A stretch of 64,000 nt of DNA from Prorocentrum cordatum (GCA_963575745.1 CAUYUJ010013847.1:143501-207500); one strand, 5' to 3'. Positions 52,190-63,379 are shown, numbered from the stretch's first letter. The notes: generated from the letters alone by a model not told the origin. Program-made: numbers and translations.

Positions 52190-53300
52190 GCAGGTCCCAC
52201 AGATCCCACAGGTCCCAAAACGCCCCACAGGTCTCGCAAGTGCCACACGGCCAAGAGGCGCTCTTTGCCGCGAGGGGGTTCCCCCCGAGGCTTAAGACAT
52301 TTTCCAACATGCGACTCTCGCCCCGGGCATCCCTGGACGACACTCGCAAGCAAACCAACACGAGTTTACAAGGATGGAGGGTGGCTGGTCAAATAACGGC
52401 ACCCCTTCCATTGCTACCAAGCCCATGGCGCATCCGTCTCTCAAAGGCCCGCCTCCAATTGTGAAAACGAAAGCGCCCATTGACTGGGGAGGGGGCATGG
52501 GGCGGAAAACGTGCATTGCAGCATCGGTGGTTATTGATGCATGTTGGGTTTAATTTGGCCCCCTCCTCCGCGTCTCCATGCGTGGCCATTCTGACTGAAG
52601 TAGATGTGCTATGGTTTTTTGCCGCTGATTCATATACTCGATCACGCAGCGTGCTTGCTGCATCACTTGCTATTTACTCAATCACTTTGCTCTCGGTGAT
52701 GCCTCCCAAGGGAGGGCAGCACGGTACAGTGCCAGTGCAGCGGTGCAACAGCCTCAAGCAGAGGTGCGTGACTCGAGGGTTGCTCGTGACCACCCCCAGG
52801 AGGCGGATGAAGAAGTACGAGCAATTGATGAGAAGGGTCAGCCACCACTTGAGCAAGGGGGCAATTGTGATCACGGAGGCATTGCAGGAGCCTTGGAAGG
52901 TGCACCAGTCACCGCCACGAGAGCCACGGGCCCCTCGTCCAGCGGCGGCGGCAGGCCGTCGGCAGCAGTTGGCGGCATGGCCAGCTCGAGGCACAGGTGG
53001 CGCAAGTTGTTTGTTCCAACGGCTAGTCCAGGCTGGCTATAGAGTGCAAAGTCTGCGTTGTGTGCAGCAGGCGGCCAGGTCAGGCGGCTAGTGCACGCGT
53101 TTCAGTTCACTCTGCTGGCAAGTTCAGGCGGCCAGTGCACGTTCTTCAGGTCAGGCGGCTGCCCGCGCTCTGCCACTCTTCAGTGCACGCGCCTAGCCGT
53201 TCGCTTTCGCCGAGTCTCAAGAATGCCCGAGCGTCTGCCCCGCTCGAGCTCAGGGGGCCCGTAAGACGCCCTGCATGCGCTTCCAAAAGGCACTCCAAGA
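52190..53300. other. Interval with unrecognised ORFs
   Basis: Plus-strand ORFs at 52480-53091 and 52743-53042 overlap in different frames. The second has a charged helix (EVRDSRVARDHPQEADEEV). Neither matches a known family. A GTGCACG/TTCAGGCGGC short repeat lies at 53090-53190. Confidence 0.35.
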
Positions 53301-53310
53301 GGCCCCTCAG

Positions 53311-53610
53311 ATGCCCCCCCCCCCCCCCCCCCCCGCCCCCCCTCCCCCACCCCTCCCCCCCCCCCCCCCCCCCAAGGGGCCCTCCAGAGGCCCCCAGGAG
53401 GCCCCTCAGAGCCTGCCAGGAGGCCGACAAACAACACAGGAGCCCCCAAGAGGCTTTCAAGTGTAAGGGGCGTTCAACGCTGAGGCTTTCAAGGGTGCGA
53501 GCCCCCCAGGGGCTCTCAAGGGTAAGAGGCGCTCAAGGGCATGGGCCCCCAAGGGGCCTTCAAGGGTAAGAGGCCTTCAAGGGTAAGAACCCTTCAGGGA
53601 TAAGAGGCTT
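53311..53610. repeat. C-runs and TTCAAGGGTAAGAGG minisatellite
   Basis: C-runs (up to 21) occupy 53314-53375. AGGCCCC words follow, then CTTTCAAGGGTAAGAGG/CGCTCAAGGG units of 17-20 bases at about 53455-53610. Confidence 0.8.
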
Positions 53611-53753
53611 CCAAGGCTCGTGTTCGGTATGATGCATAGTACCACATGTAAGCTAGCACAACAGGGTGATTGACGTTCTGGTCAATGTAAGCTATGTACT
53701 GATCAAGGTTACGTTGTACGACTACTTCCAGTAAGAACAACTTTCATGTTACA

Positions 53754-54116
53754 GTGGAACGGCTTAAACGAATAATGACTGATACGGCAACGCATGAGTT
53801 CTCAAAAGTAACACATTGGACGCCATCATGGGCTGTCCGATGCAAGGTTTATGATCGAACACCCCCATGGAGAACAGACCTTGCCTTGGATTATGATCGA
53901 GGCGACCGTGTTGGGCAATCTCGGAGTCATCTGAAAGCTCTGTGGGCCGTCCTGGAACTGTCTGATGGGGTTCAACGGAGGAGTTTTCTCAACCACCAGC
54001 GCCCAGAGGGCGGTTTGATATCGATGTCACCACTGTATGCAATTTGTTGCTCGAGAGTTGTTCTTGCACGTTCACTCAGCCTTAGCCTAGCGTGTACTTT
54101 CAAGTTCAAACAGTAG
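53754..54116 (+). CDS. Unrecognised 120-residue ORF
   Basis: The ORF opens MERLKRIMTDTATHEFSKVT and contains DLALDYDRGDRVGQSRSHLK. It ends in a Ser/Leu-rich hydrophobic stretch (ARSLSLSLACTF). Composition is protein-like and not a repeat. No motif was recognised, and it could be a chance ORF or one exon. Confidence 0.3.
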   Translation: MERLKRIMTDTATHEFSKVTHWTPSWAVRCKVYDRTPPWRTDLALDYDRGDRVGQSRSHLKALWAVLELSDGVQRRSFLNHQRPEGGLISMSPLYAICCSRVVLARSLSLSLACTFKFKQ

Positions 54117-54190
54117 CTGCGGTTTATTGTTCTTCGTCGGGCATGTCAAAGGATGACCGCATCAAGGATTAGGTCAGCCTTTCCGGAGCG

Positions 54191-54649
54191 GTGCCCGTGC
54201 TGGACGTGCACTTGAAGGAACTCCCACCAGGCTTCCAGAAGAACGTCGCGATCACCTTGCCATTATGCGCACGCGGTCATGGCCCACGGCTTGACACGTG
54301 CCAGGAGCAAAGATCGTTTTTGAAGAGGTTTCGAGATGATATTCCAGCTGAAGGTGGCGCTGGTGCCCAGAGCAGCCAGCATTCTGACCACCCAGAGAGG
54401 GGCGCCAAGATGATTCGAGGCTCGGGGACGTCGATTTTTCAGATAACGGAGGAGATCGCGTCGTCACCAGAGCCGCTAGATGGCAAGGCCAAGGCCAAGG
54501 ACCGGGGTCAGCGCGAGGAGGCGGGCAAGTCGTCGATCACGCAGGCTAACGAGGCAGATGCAGGTCCCAAAGTGGCAGCAACGGCCACGCTCCACATCCA
54601 TGGCGGCGACGCTGGCGTTGAAGCCGCAGGGGGGGGATACTCAAGTTGA
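54191..54649 (+). CDS. Unrecognised 152-residue ORF, low complexity C-terminus
   Basis: The ORF contains VLDVHLKELPPGFQKNVAIT, then a charged region (PLDGKAKAKDRGQREEAGKS) and a Gly/Ala tail. The opposite strand is also open. Three AGCCGCAGGGGG words occur just downstream (54625-54770). Confidence 0.3.
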   Translation: MPVLDVHLKELPPGFQKNVAITLPLCARGHGPRLDTCQEQRSFLKRFRDDIPAEGGAGAQSSQHSDHPERGAKMIRGSGTSIFQITEEIASSPEPLDGKAKAKDRGQREEAGKSSITQANEADAGPKVAATATLHIHGGDAGVEAAGGGYSS

Positions 54650-54899
54650 GACCCCAGTGCCAGCGCGCCCAGGTGTTGATGAGTTCGCAGGGGGTGGTCT
54701 TCAAGAGTTCTATGTTGATCAAGCCGCAGGGGGGGCATCTTGATCGCTGTCCAGCCGCAGGGGGCGATGCTTCACAACCTTGCTTCTCAGATGTCCTTTG
54801 CGATCTGGGGATCGGCGCTGATGCAGAGGAGTTGTACCCTGACGCTTTGAACGTTCCAGACACCGACCCGCTCGGTGGTCACCTATGAGTTCATTAGCC

Positions 54900-56200
54900 A
54901 GTGCCCATTTCGTGCCTTTGCAGTCTCCGCAGCGCGCGTCCTGCGCTCACGAATTTTGTCAAGGCCAGCTTTTGGGTTGCCAGTCGCAAGCGCGGTTTGA
55001 GTTGAGCAGCGCCTGAGTTCAGCAGTGCCTGAGATTTCGTGGCACTGTCGCCCTTTCGCCTGCTGCTGTCTCGCAGGGAGGTGGGCCACAGGACCGACGC
55101 GTGCAATCCAAGTGGCACACCTCACTTTGTCTTAGTCGCAGGGACCACGAAACGAGTGAGGTGTGCGCCGACATGGTTGAGGGCTCTCCTGCCCTACTCC
55201 TGCCCCCACTCATACTCGTACTCCTAACCCTAGCACCGAAGGGCAATATACTGAGCACCAACACAAACAAACACAACAACACATGCAACACACGCACCAC
55301 GCATAGCATGGCAGCACGAAAAGCAGCACATACAAATAGCAACATGGCAAGCACGAGCGGCAGCATGCACGCTCGCACGTCCACGCAACAAGGCATACTA
55401 CCACGTACTCGCAAAGCGACGCGCGCAGCAACAGCATATCGAGCGAATCTCAATCAAACGAACCTGGTTGGTCTGCTCTCTCGCCTGTTGCTCTCTCGCC
55501 TGCCTGCCGCCCACGTCGAGTGCGACTTCGCTGAGAAGGCGGCGCTGCGCGCTTGCTCGGGGCCGCCGTCGCCGAGGAGGAGGAGGAGGAGGAGGAGGAA
55601 TGAGGAGTGCGAGGGAAAGGAAGGGCCGACGACCGAGCACGCAGCCAGAGGAGGAGAATGAGGAGGACAAACATAACGACGCAGGGGAACGATGGAGGAC
55701 GGAATGGGCAGCTCGCTCAGCGATCGGTTCTGGATTGGCTAGTGGAATGGGCCATGATAAACATGAGGGCCAGGAAGAAGATGGGGCATGAAGATGATAA
55801 TGGCCAGGGCCATGAGGACAACTTGAGGGGCGGGTGGCCAGGACGAGGCCCATGACATGCAGGTGGACAAGGGGCTGATTACAAAGAGGCCGATGATACC
55901 GATACGGAGGGCCATGGCCAACAGGCTGAGGATCGTGAGTATTGAGAGGAGGATCGGATGATGATGATATGATTCACGAGGTCGATGAACATCGTGGGGG
56001 CCAGCAGCAACAACAGGATGAGGACGATCGTCAAGAAACGAAGGCGATGACAATCATAGGCGTATTGTTACGATCACGCATATCCCAGGGTTTGAGAAGC
56101 ATTGATTCTCCACTCCAATCTTGTCCAACTGGCATCGGTTTGAAACGTGTTGTCGTTATGCTCGCGTTAGCTCCAAACGGTGCTTGCACACATGGGGTCG
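54900..56200. other. Interval without a recognised gene
   Basis: The interval contains an A/C-rich stretch of ACACAAACA/GCAAC words (55255-55370), an AGG run (about 55575-55603) and GATGAT/AGGA-rich sequence (55590-56000). Antisense ORFs with Leu/Val-rich stretches (around 55019-55453) are consistent with translated low complexity. Confidence 0.4.
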
Positions 56201-56215
56201 CGCGCTGGTCTTATT

Positions 56216-58160
56216 CTTGACTCTTCGCGCATCCCCGCCAGCCGTTTTCTCAGAGCGCGTTTCCTCTTTCTGGCACCCCAGCGTGGATGGAGAGCCGCTC
56301 TTTGTTATGTCACTTAGTTGCTTCCTGGTACACGCCCTGTCACCTTCGGTTGGCCGTCGTGTCTCTCGCCAAGGTCGGGGACATGTGGGCCCCTGCACTG
56401 CGTCGCATCATGTCGTTGATCTGTCGCGTGCAGACGCATTCCTCCGCAGCTGTTCTGAGGTTGACTCCGCTTGTCAATGACTTCAGGCGTGCCCTTTCTG
56501 CCGCGTGGATGCGTTCTCTGAAGCTGCGACTGTTCGCTGGCGCTGTCAGAGACCTTCTCGCTGCTGGACGACGTCAGCTCTTTTGCCTGCGGTCTTGCTC
56601 ATACCCGACAGACACCCTGGGCTCTCTGACGCCCCTCCTGCACGGAGAATGATCCCCACTACCTCGTGATCGTCGGACCGACACGATCCTCGACTGGGGA
56701 TGTGCGTCGCGCCATTTTGGCAGCGACCTCCCTGCTTCTTGGGTGGCTGTTTCCCTTTCAGACTCCCTGGGCAGCAGCTTGCGCCGCCGCCTGATCCGCG
56801 GCCCCCGCGCGCGCCCGGCTAATTTGTCACGGCCGCAGCCCGACCGTGTCCCGCCGCCGCCTCCCCGCCAGCCCATCCAGAAACGATCAGCAGGGGAGTC
56901 GGTGAATCAGGGGCGGCAGGACGCATGCAGTTGCGCAGCCGTCTTCGGGAAGACAAGGATCACACAGAGCTTCCCGCATTGAAGTTTAAGATGGGGATCA
57001 GTGCAAGCTACGATGGTGCTTCGATGAGGGGTGAGGGGTGTTTCGATCACTCGCAATGGCTGTTGCACTGATCTGTATATTAAACTCGGGTGCGTTTCGA
57101 AACTTGGAGCCATCTTGGGGCTCTCTTGGGATGTGGGGCCCTCCTGGAACTCTTTCTTGGGGCTCTCTTGAGGTCCGCTTGGGGCCTTCTTGGGGCCCTC
57201 TTGGGGTTCTTTTGGGGCGTCTTGGGGTCCTCTTGGGGCTCTTTTAGGGGGTCTGGTGGCCTTCGTGGGGCTCTTTCGGGATGCCTGAGGGGCTCTTGGG
57301 GCCGCCCTGAACCCTTTCGCTAAAGAAAAGTGGCTTCACCTTTGCAAAAATATTGGGGCAAGCCATAAACCATCAGCCCAACCATAATGGTTTGCCAGTT
57401 TTCTTGAGGCCTCTTGGAGGCTATCTCGAGCCATGCTCTGCTAGAGGCTGCCGGAGGCTATCTTGAGCCATGCTCGGCGATCTTGGGCCATCGCGAGGCT
57501 GCCTCGAGGCCTCTTGGAGGTCTGTCGGATGCTATAGTGAGCCATGCTTGGCTATCTTAGGCACTTTTGAAGGCCATCTTGGGCTATCTAGGGCTCTCTC
57601 GGCGCCATCTTGGGCCAACAAGGGCGGGGTGGATGGGTCTTAGGGAGAGACTGGGGGGGCCTCCTGGGGCCATCTTGGGCCCCATGGCTCAACAAGAGGA
57701 GGTTCCTTAATTAGCATCGCCCCCTCGGGAGCTCTCAAGCGGCGTCTTAAGGGCCGTCTTGGAGCGCTCTCGGGCGCCTCTTGGGTGATATTGGAGCCGT
57801 CTTGGGGAAGCGAAAAGGCGAGACTGCCTGAAACATTGATTTTCCCTAGGCTTTTGAAGGATGTTGCCATCTTGCCGTTGAAGGCTCGAGAGGCACTTGG
57901 ATCCGTCCTGGGGCAGCCCTGAGGCCTCTTGGATGCGTGCGGGGGGCTATCTTGGGCCATCTTGAGCTATCTTGGGCCATCTTGAAGGCCAGCTCGCGCT
58001 CTCTGAGGCCCTCTTGGAGCCATCTTGGGTCAAAAAGGACCCTCTAACCCCTCGCCCCCCCACCGCCCAGGCCCAGAGAGAGGAGATGGGGGGGGGGAAT
58101 GTATCAGGGAGGTTGGAAACGGAAGCGCTCTGGACAACCTCCCCCCAGAGGGCTGGGGGA
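56216..58160 (+). repeat. Dispersed repeat, copy B, with internal insertion
   Basis: This corresponds to copy A at 40116-41510. The first 26 bases of the 42-bp motif lie at 56216-56241 and the rest at 56862-56887. After the insertion the match resumes through GATCAGCAGGGGAGTCGG (56885), the shared block to about 57100, the CTTGGGG array, AAAAGGCGAGACTG (about 57820), and CCCAGAGGGCTGG (about 58145). Confidence 0.85.
56242..56871 (+). mobile_element. 630-bp insertion flanked by a 10-bp direct repeat
   Basis: TCCCCGCCAG occurs at 56232-56241 and again at 56862-56871, exactly where copy B is split relative to copy A. This is the pattern of a target-site duplication. Inside is a 121-codon plus-strand ORF (56287-56652) with no recognised domain, and no terminal inverted repeats were seen. 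Deletion from copy A by recombination between short repeats is the alternative. Confidence 0.6.
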
Positions 58161-58412
58161 TTGGGGGCCCACGCGTGCTGGTCGTCTTTTCTCCACGCGG
58201 TGCTTGCGCACGCGTTAAAGTGCGCGTGATCACGAAACGCTGATTGGGGTCCACGCGTGCTGGTCTTATGACCTTTGGTACCTCTGGTGGCGCTCTCGTG
58301 ATGGACTCGCATGTGTGCCAAGACGGTGGGCATATCTTTGCCCACTGAAGCCGCTGCCAGCCTTGATTGTTGTTGACCGCAAGCGCTTGGGCTCATTCAA
58401 CCAAGCAGCGAG

Positions 58413-59340
58413 ATGCATCGCGTTCATATCTACATGTTTGTTTCTGCGCTCCTGCGCACCTTCTATATATCAGCAGCTGCCTCGATGAGCAGCGTCCACG
58501 GGTCAGAATTCTCTGCCAGCGGCGAGTTTGCGACGTGCTTTGCTTGTGAGGGCCCTGGCCCGTGCACCAAGAAATATCGGGGGCAGTGGATGCACGAGCT
58601 CTGCGTCAACGGCGTCCGGCCCTACGCTCGGCAGGTGCTGCAATCGCATGGGGGGTTGAGTGCCATGGAAAAGGATGGACCAGAATCCTGCAGCCTGGCG
58701 CACGAAAGCTAGGCCGTTCGTCACGAGCCAGGGGAACGGCGCTGAGCGCGCGGCTGCGCGCGCGACCGTTGCGCTGCCGAGGAAGTCTGCCACTCCAGCG
58801 CCGCTCTGCTTCAACTGCGACGTCTCAGCACGCGGTTGCCACACGGAGTACGTCGACACGGTGCTGGTGCTCAGCGAGGCTCGCTACATTAGTTACCACA
58901 TGTTCTGGGACAGGATTTCCGACGAAGATGCTCGCGCTGACTTTCTCATGCTCCACGCTGAACAGGGAACAAACCATGGCGGCGAGGACGGCGAGCCCAG
59001 GGTCGAGGTGATCGACAACTACAAGCAGCGCAAGGTCAGGTTTAGCCGCAGCATGTCCGCGGCAAAGGAGGACACGCCGCTGGAGGAGCCTGATGACAAG
59101 CGTCTGCGGATCGCCTACCAGCACGCGCCCCCGAAGGAGATGGACACCGACGACGTGGAGCTCTCTTCCTCGCTCGGTCCATCTGCTTCGCGCGTGGGCT
59201 TGCCTGATCTGCAATCGCCGACGAAGTTTTTGGGGCCGCCGCAGGACTTCCCTAAGCCCCTCCACCTCGCACCTCATTTCGACATGTTTCCCTCACCTGC
59301 ATGCTTTGATTTGTGGTGCATTTCCCAAAGGAAATGCTGA
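58413..59340 (+). pseudogene. Unrecognised zinc-knuckle protein, one frameshift
   Basis: The frame starting at 58413 gives FATCFACEGPGPCTKKYRG, HELCVNGVRPYARQVLQS, a treble-clef-like CxxC...HxxC arrangement. After a six-G run near 58650 the protein continues in the frame from 58660: AAWRTKARPFVT, CFNCDVSARGCHTEYVDT, VLVLSEARYISYHMFWDRIS, DEDARADFLMLHAEQG and RVEVIDNYKQRKVRFS. It ends at 59340. A single-base indel in the G-run would explain the break. The family is not recognised and function is unknown. Confidence 0.55.
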
Positions 59341-59344
59341 GGCT

Positions 59345-60110
59345 ATAAATGCGTGAGGGCCCAAGCATTCCGCGAGACTGGGCGTAGCCTTATGAAGCCC
59401 ACGCCTCTTGGAACTGCCCTCGGGCCTCGGCGCCCTCAGCAACGGTTTAGGCTGGGTCAGTCTGCTCTGGGGGGGGGAACAGGGGCTCTGAAGCATGACA
59501 GGAACGATTCAGATTTTATGGCGCCAAGCAGGCTCGACGGGGTTCTAGGGCAGTGGGGGGTGGGGGGGCCTCAGGGAGTCCATGGGGGGAGGGAAAAGTA
59601 GAAGGTCGGAGAAGAGATCTTCGGAGGGCCCTGTCATTCCGGAGTTGTGCCCTGGTGGGTTTGGCGCAGCACTGAACGCAGCGCGTGGGTAGACGCATGC
59701 AAACATGCAATGCGTGCATCAAGTTTTCCCGCGCCGTGTCTGGTCAGCACCAGCGGGCCATGATTGGGCATGGGTTGGTTCGTCGCGAAGGTCGTCATGT
59801 TCATTGCGAAGGGTGGCCCATGGGGGAACGGGCGGGGACGGCTCTCTGGAACGTGCCCCTTTGTTGCAAGCCCCCCCCCGAGGACATCCCCCGTCGGCCG
59901 CCTTCTGCTAGCGCTGCCCGTGCCAGAGTCAGCGCAGCGGGCGTCGCAGCGGGCAGCGCAACTGGCGCGGGGCCCGGCGACAGGCAGCGCTGCGCAGAGG
60001 ATCTCGACAGCAAGCACATGACCAAAGATGATGCGCTCAAGCAGAAGAATACCCTTTAAAAAACGGCTTCAAACTCTCGTGGACAGTGTCTTTGGCAGGG
60101 AGGGCATTCC
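59345..60110. other. Spacer or intron between two unrecognised coding segments
   Basis: No conserved motif was found. G-runs lie near 59470 and 59555-59590 and a C-run near 59870. It could be intronic if 58413-61880 is a single gene. Confidence 0.35.
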
Positions 60111-60116
60111 ACGAAG

Positions 60117-60761
60117 ATGAAGAAGTACCACGACATGTGCGACAAGGAAGTCGTAGATGAGAACGATGACACAAACATTCAGCAGTTCAATGAAGAGATG
60201 GCAACCAAGCCCACCCAGTTCAAGGAATGCGAAGACCTCTTGGCCAGTCACGAGAAGGAGCTCGAGGTCGTCAGGACGAAGTACCAGAGCATGGAGAACA
60301 GCCTCGCGTTCTTCGCCCAGGAGAAAGCGCAGAGCGGCAGGAGCAGCAAGCTGGAGGTTCGTCACTACAAGGATAAGCTAGCGAAGGACATGAGGGAGAG
60401 AGGGTGCGCCCCCGTGCTCGCGAAGGCTACCGCGGAAATGGCCTACTCGCTCCAGGAGCACTACGACAAGCAGAGCTCGCTTGTCCAAGACGCTACTCGG
60501 GCGAAGGCAGCAGCACAAGCCTTGAAACAGAAGGTGGCAGGCGCAGAAGGCGGCGGCAGTAATGGCGACAGTGGAACCAGCCAGTCAAACCATGGGCTGA
60601 TGGTCAAAGTGCCAGTTCTCCAGAGCGACTTGAAGACCGCCACTCCAGTGCCACTCGAACGCGTGGGCCCTGGGGTTCTGCAGTTTGCGGACGACGCGGC
60701 ATATGTCTTCGACGTCGCGGGCCACGTGGCGTTGGAGGAGGTTGGGAACAAGTGGGCTTAA
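60117..60761 (+). CDS. Unrecognised coiled-coil protein or exon
   Basis: The ORF has 214 codons from MKKYHDMCDKEVVDENDDTN. Residues about 15-145 are charged and heptad-like (KECEDLLASHEKELEVVRTK, KLEVRHYKDKLAKDMRERG, KAAAQALKQKVAG), predicting a long coiled coil. A Gly/Ser linker and a hydrophobic tail (GVLQFADDAAYVFDVAGHVA) follow. The nearby splice acceptor at 61123 suggests that it may join the next segment. Confidence 0.5.
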   Translation: MKKYHDMCDKEVVDENDDTNIQQFNEEMATKPTQFKECEDLLASHEKELEVVRTKYQSMENSLAFFAQEKAQSGRSSKLEVRHYKDKLAKDMRERGCAPVLAKATAEMAYSLQEHYDKQSSLVQDATRAKAAAQALKQKVAGAEGGGSNGDSGTSQSNHGLMVKVPVLQSDLKTATPVPLERVGPGVLQFADDAAYVFDVAGHVALEEVGNKWA

Positions 60762-61123
60762 ATTGATTGCGATCGTGGGGAATGTATCCAATCCCCACAT
60801 CATCACTCCTCTATTCTCAACGTTTCGCGATGCCACAGCACCCAGCAGCCCACGTCTGCCCCCCTCTGTTCTGGCCGAGGGGAGGGCGACGATGGAGAGG
60901 ACGATGAGAGAGGGGAGGGAGAAGGAGCGATGATGGACAAGATGATGATGGAGGGGGGAGGGGACCGAACGACTCATCCTCGCCCGAGGGTGGGTTGTTT
61001 TGGTTTCTCCCTCCCTTCCCACCTCGACCTCGCAACTTTCTTGGGCCCCTCCACATATGACTCCTCACCTGTGTCTCCGCCCTCGTCTGAACCTGCCCAT
61101 CTCCGCGTCTCACCCGCGCCCCA

Positions 61124-61880
61124 GGTCGCCAAGCGCCAGGCGGCGAGCGTCGAGAACCTCCACGATAAGATGAAGCGCGCTGCGCAGAAGCTGGAGGAGA
61201 ACAAGCAGCGGGTCGGCCTCTCTGGTCGGATCGGGCCGCCCCCAGCGGAGTTCAAGTCCCAGCTGCTCGACGCGGCCTGCCTCCAGAAGCCTGCTCGTGC
61301 TGCGCGGCTGCTCACAATCAAGCAGTTCGCGTGGGGAACGGGACCCCGTGGGGTTCCACTGCCTGGGATGCCGTGCTTCTTGCAAGCCGTCAATGCCCAC
61401 GCGTCGGTCACGCTCTTGCCAATCAGAGCTCTGCTCGACCAAGGGATTGCGTTGGACAACATCAAAGCATTCTTGGAGTCCGTCTCGGGTCAGCAATGGC
61501 TGAAGATGAGATCTACATCGCTGCCCCTCGTCAAGGGCGCCGCCATGCGCGTCCCAGCGGGCGCGTTCCCTATCGTGACCTACTGCCCAGTGAACTGTTC
61601 TCAGGCGCTGGGGTCGAGCTGCGCCGGGCACCACTCCCACGTCGACGAGAAGGGCCTCTTGCACCTTTGGCGCGCGTCGACTTTGGACGCCGAGGAGCTG
61701 AACAGGCTGAACAAGCAGACGGCGGGGGCGATCTACACTTTCAACATTCAGCTGCTCGAGATGCACAGCTCGGCGCGCCGCTGGAACGAGCGGCTCCCGG
61801 AGGTCCGCGAGTTTTTTTCCAGGAGGCGGGCCTCGCCAGTTAGAGTGCTGAGCCCAGACTGTTTGCGTCTGGATGTTTGA
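61124..61880 (+). CDS. Unrecognised conserved-looking protein, probable exon
   Basis: The segment follows a pyrimidine-rich stretch ending in CAG|GTCG at 61123, a likely 3' splice site. It reads VAKRQAASVENLHDKMKRAA, LTIKQFAWGTGPRGVPLPG, LLPIRALLDQGIALDNIKAF, VKGAAMRVPAGAFPIVTYCP, NKQTAGAIYTFNIQLLEM and RWNERLPEVREFFSRR, ending at 61880. A G...VPAG.FPI stretch resembles a cupin-type strand-turn-strand, but this is weak. The sequence is dense in hydrophobic core residues without stops over about 250 codons, so it is likely real. Confidence 0.55.
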
Positions 61881-61983
61881 TTGCCGATAGGGCATTACGA
61901 ATTGCACGGCGTGGTCGGAGACATCACGCACTGACGCGCATGCGTTAGCCAGCATGGACCCCAGACAGTGTGTTTCTAGCAAG

Positions 61984-62228
61984 CCATGTGGTGCAACCTA
62001 TGGTCCAACCTATGTGGCCCAACATGCGTGGCGCAATATATGTGGTGCAAAATTCGTGGTGCAATCTACATGGCGCACTATATGTGGCGTAAGCTATGTG
62101 GCGCAACCTACGTGGTGCAAGCAATTTGGCGCAACCTGTGTGGCGCAGCCCATGAGGTGCAATATGCGCGGCGCAGTCTGCGTGGTGAAACCTACGTGGT
62201 GCAATACATGTGGTGCAATGTTGTGTCA
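61984..62228 (+). repeat. 15-bp TGTGGYGCAACCTAY minisatellite
   Basis: About sixteen units of 15 bases carry GTGGCGCA or GTGGTGCA. The unit equals five codons, so both strands stay open. There are no spacers of unique sequence, which rules out a CRISPR array. Confidence 0.9.
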
Positions 62229-62334
62229 TATAGCCATGTGCGGTATTGCCCTGCGCAACATATGCATGGACGTGGAAGGGATGCGCATGCAGGGAGGGAT
62301 AGGGAGAGCGACACAATTATTTATTCATTATCAT

Positions 62335-63367
62335 GCGCACCTCGCCGAGGGAATAGAGCTCAGAAGCGATTCATGCGTGCGCGGGGCGCCGCGTCCGCGA
62401 TTTGTCTGGCCGTTTCGCTAGGGACATCCTCGAAATTTTGAAAATCGACGGCACCCCTCGCGCAGATCGTGACGTCAGGGCCCAACAACACATGGGAATT
62501 TCAACAGATTAACATGACACCTTCAAAAACACATGGTACTTTCAATAATGCTGACCCCGATTCTCAGAGAATGGCGGTTTCGCCTTGAACATCCTCCCAA
62601 CATCGAGCCCCGACGTGCCCCCTGGCACCCCAGACCCCGCCTCGGAGTCTCCCGGGGGCCTCCTGGAACCTCCTGGGGCCTCCTGTGGCTTTCTGAACCT
62701 TCTGGTGCCCCAGACCCCGCCTCGGAGCCTCCTGGGGGTCTCCTGAACCTTCTGGGGCTTCCTGCGGCCTCCTGGAGCCTCTTGGGGTCTCCTGAAGCCT
62801 CCCGGGGCCTCCTGGGGCCCCCTGGGGCCGCCTGGGGCCTCCTGGGGCCTCAGAACTACATGCGCACACAGAGACACAACTCACGCCCAACACATCACAC
62901 GCTAGACAAACATAACACACACACAACACCTACAACGTACAAAAAGCACGCACAACAAAGAGCACGCACAACACAGAGCACCAAGTCATGTTATTAGCAA
63001 CACAGAGAACACGATACCACGATATCATGATATCACGATATCAGAATCAGGGGCGGGGGGGACACGATAACACGATATCACCATATCACCATATCCGAAA
63101 CGGGGGCGGAGGGGAACACGGTATCACGATATCACGATATCTCCATATCGCGATATCGTGATATCGTGTTCTCGTGTTTCGGACTGGGTACGCCAGCAAA
63201 AAAATAAAAACTGATGGTATTATTGGAGCCAGGCCCACTTCCCACACACGAGCGCATCGCGTGGGAATTAGGTTTTCCCCACCAGGAACGGGTCGCACCC
63301 ACTCAGCAGAGCACATAGGAATATCACGGCCACAGGCAGATCGTAATGTCGCGATATCGTGATATCG
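62335..63367 (-). mobile_element. GATATC-palindrome element, copy 2 (inverted)
   Basis: This is the reverse-complement copy of 47692-48740. All blocks occur in the same order: the CGATATCACGATATC end at 63367, the conserved block with the ATTCCCAC hairpin (about 63240-63270), the ATATC array (about 63005-63160), the CAGGAGGCCCC array (about 62600-62850), and the terminal CCCTAGCGAAACGGCCAGA block (about 62405-62424). Identity in the unique block is roughly 85-90% by eye. Confidence 0.75.
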
Positions 63368-63379
63368 ACTGCTGAGGCT

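Noticed and set aside
61984-62228. CRISPR-like array
   Set aside because: Units are contiguous and degenerate, with no unique spacers, in a eukaryotic context.
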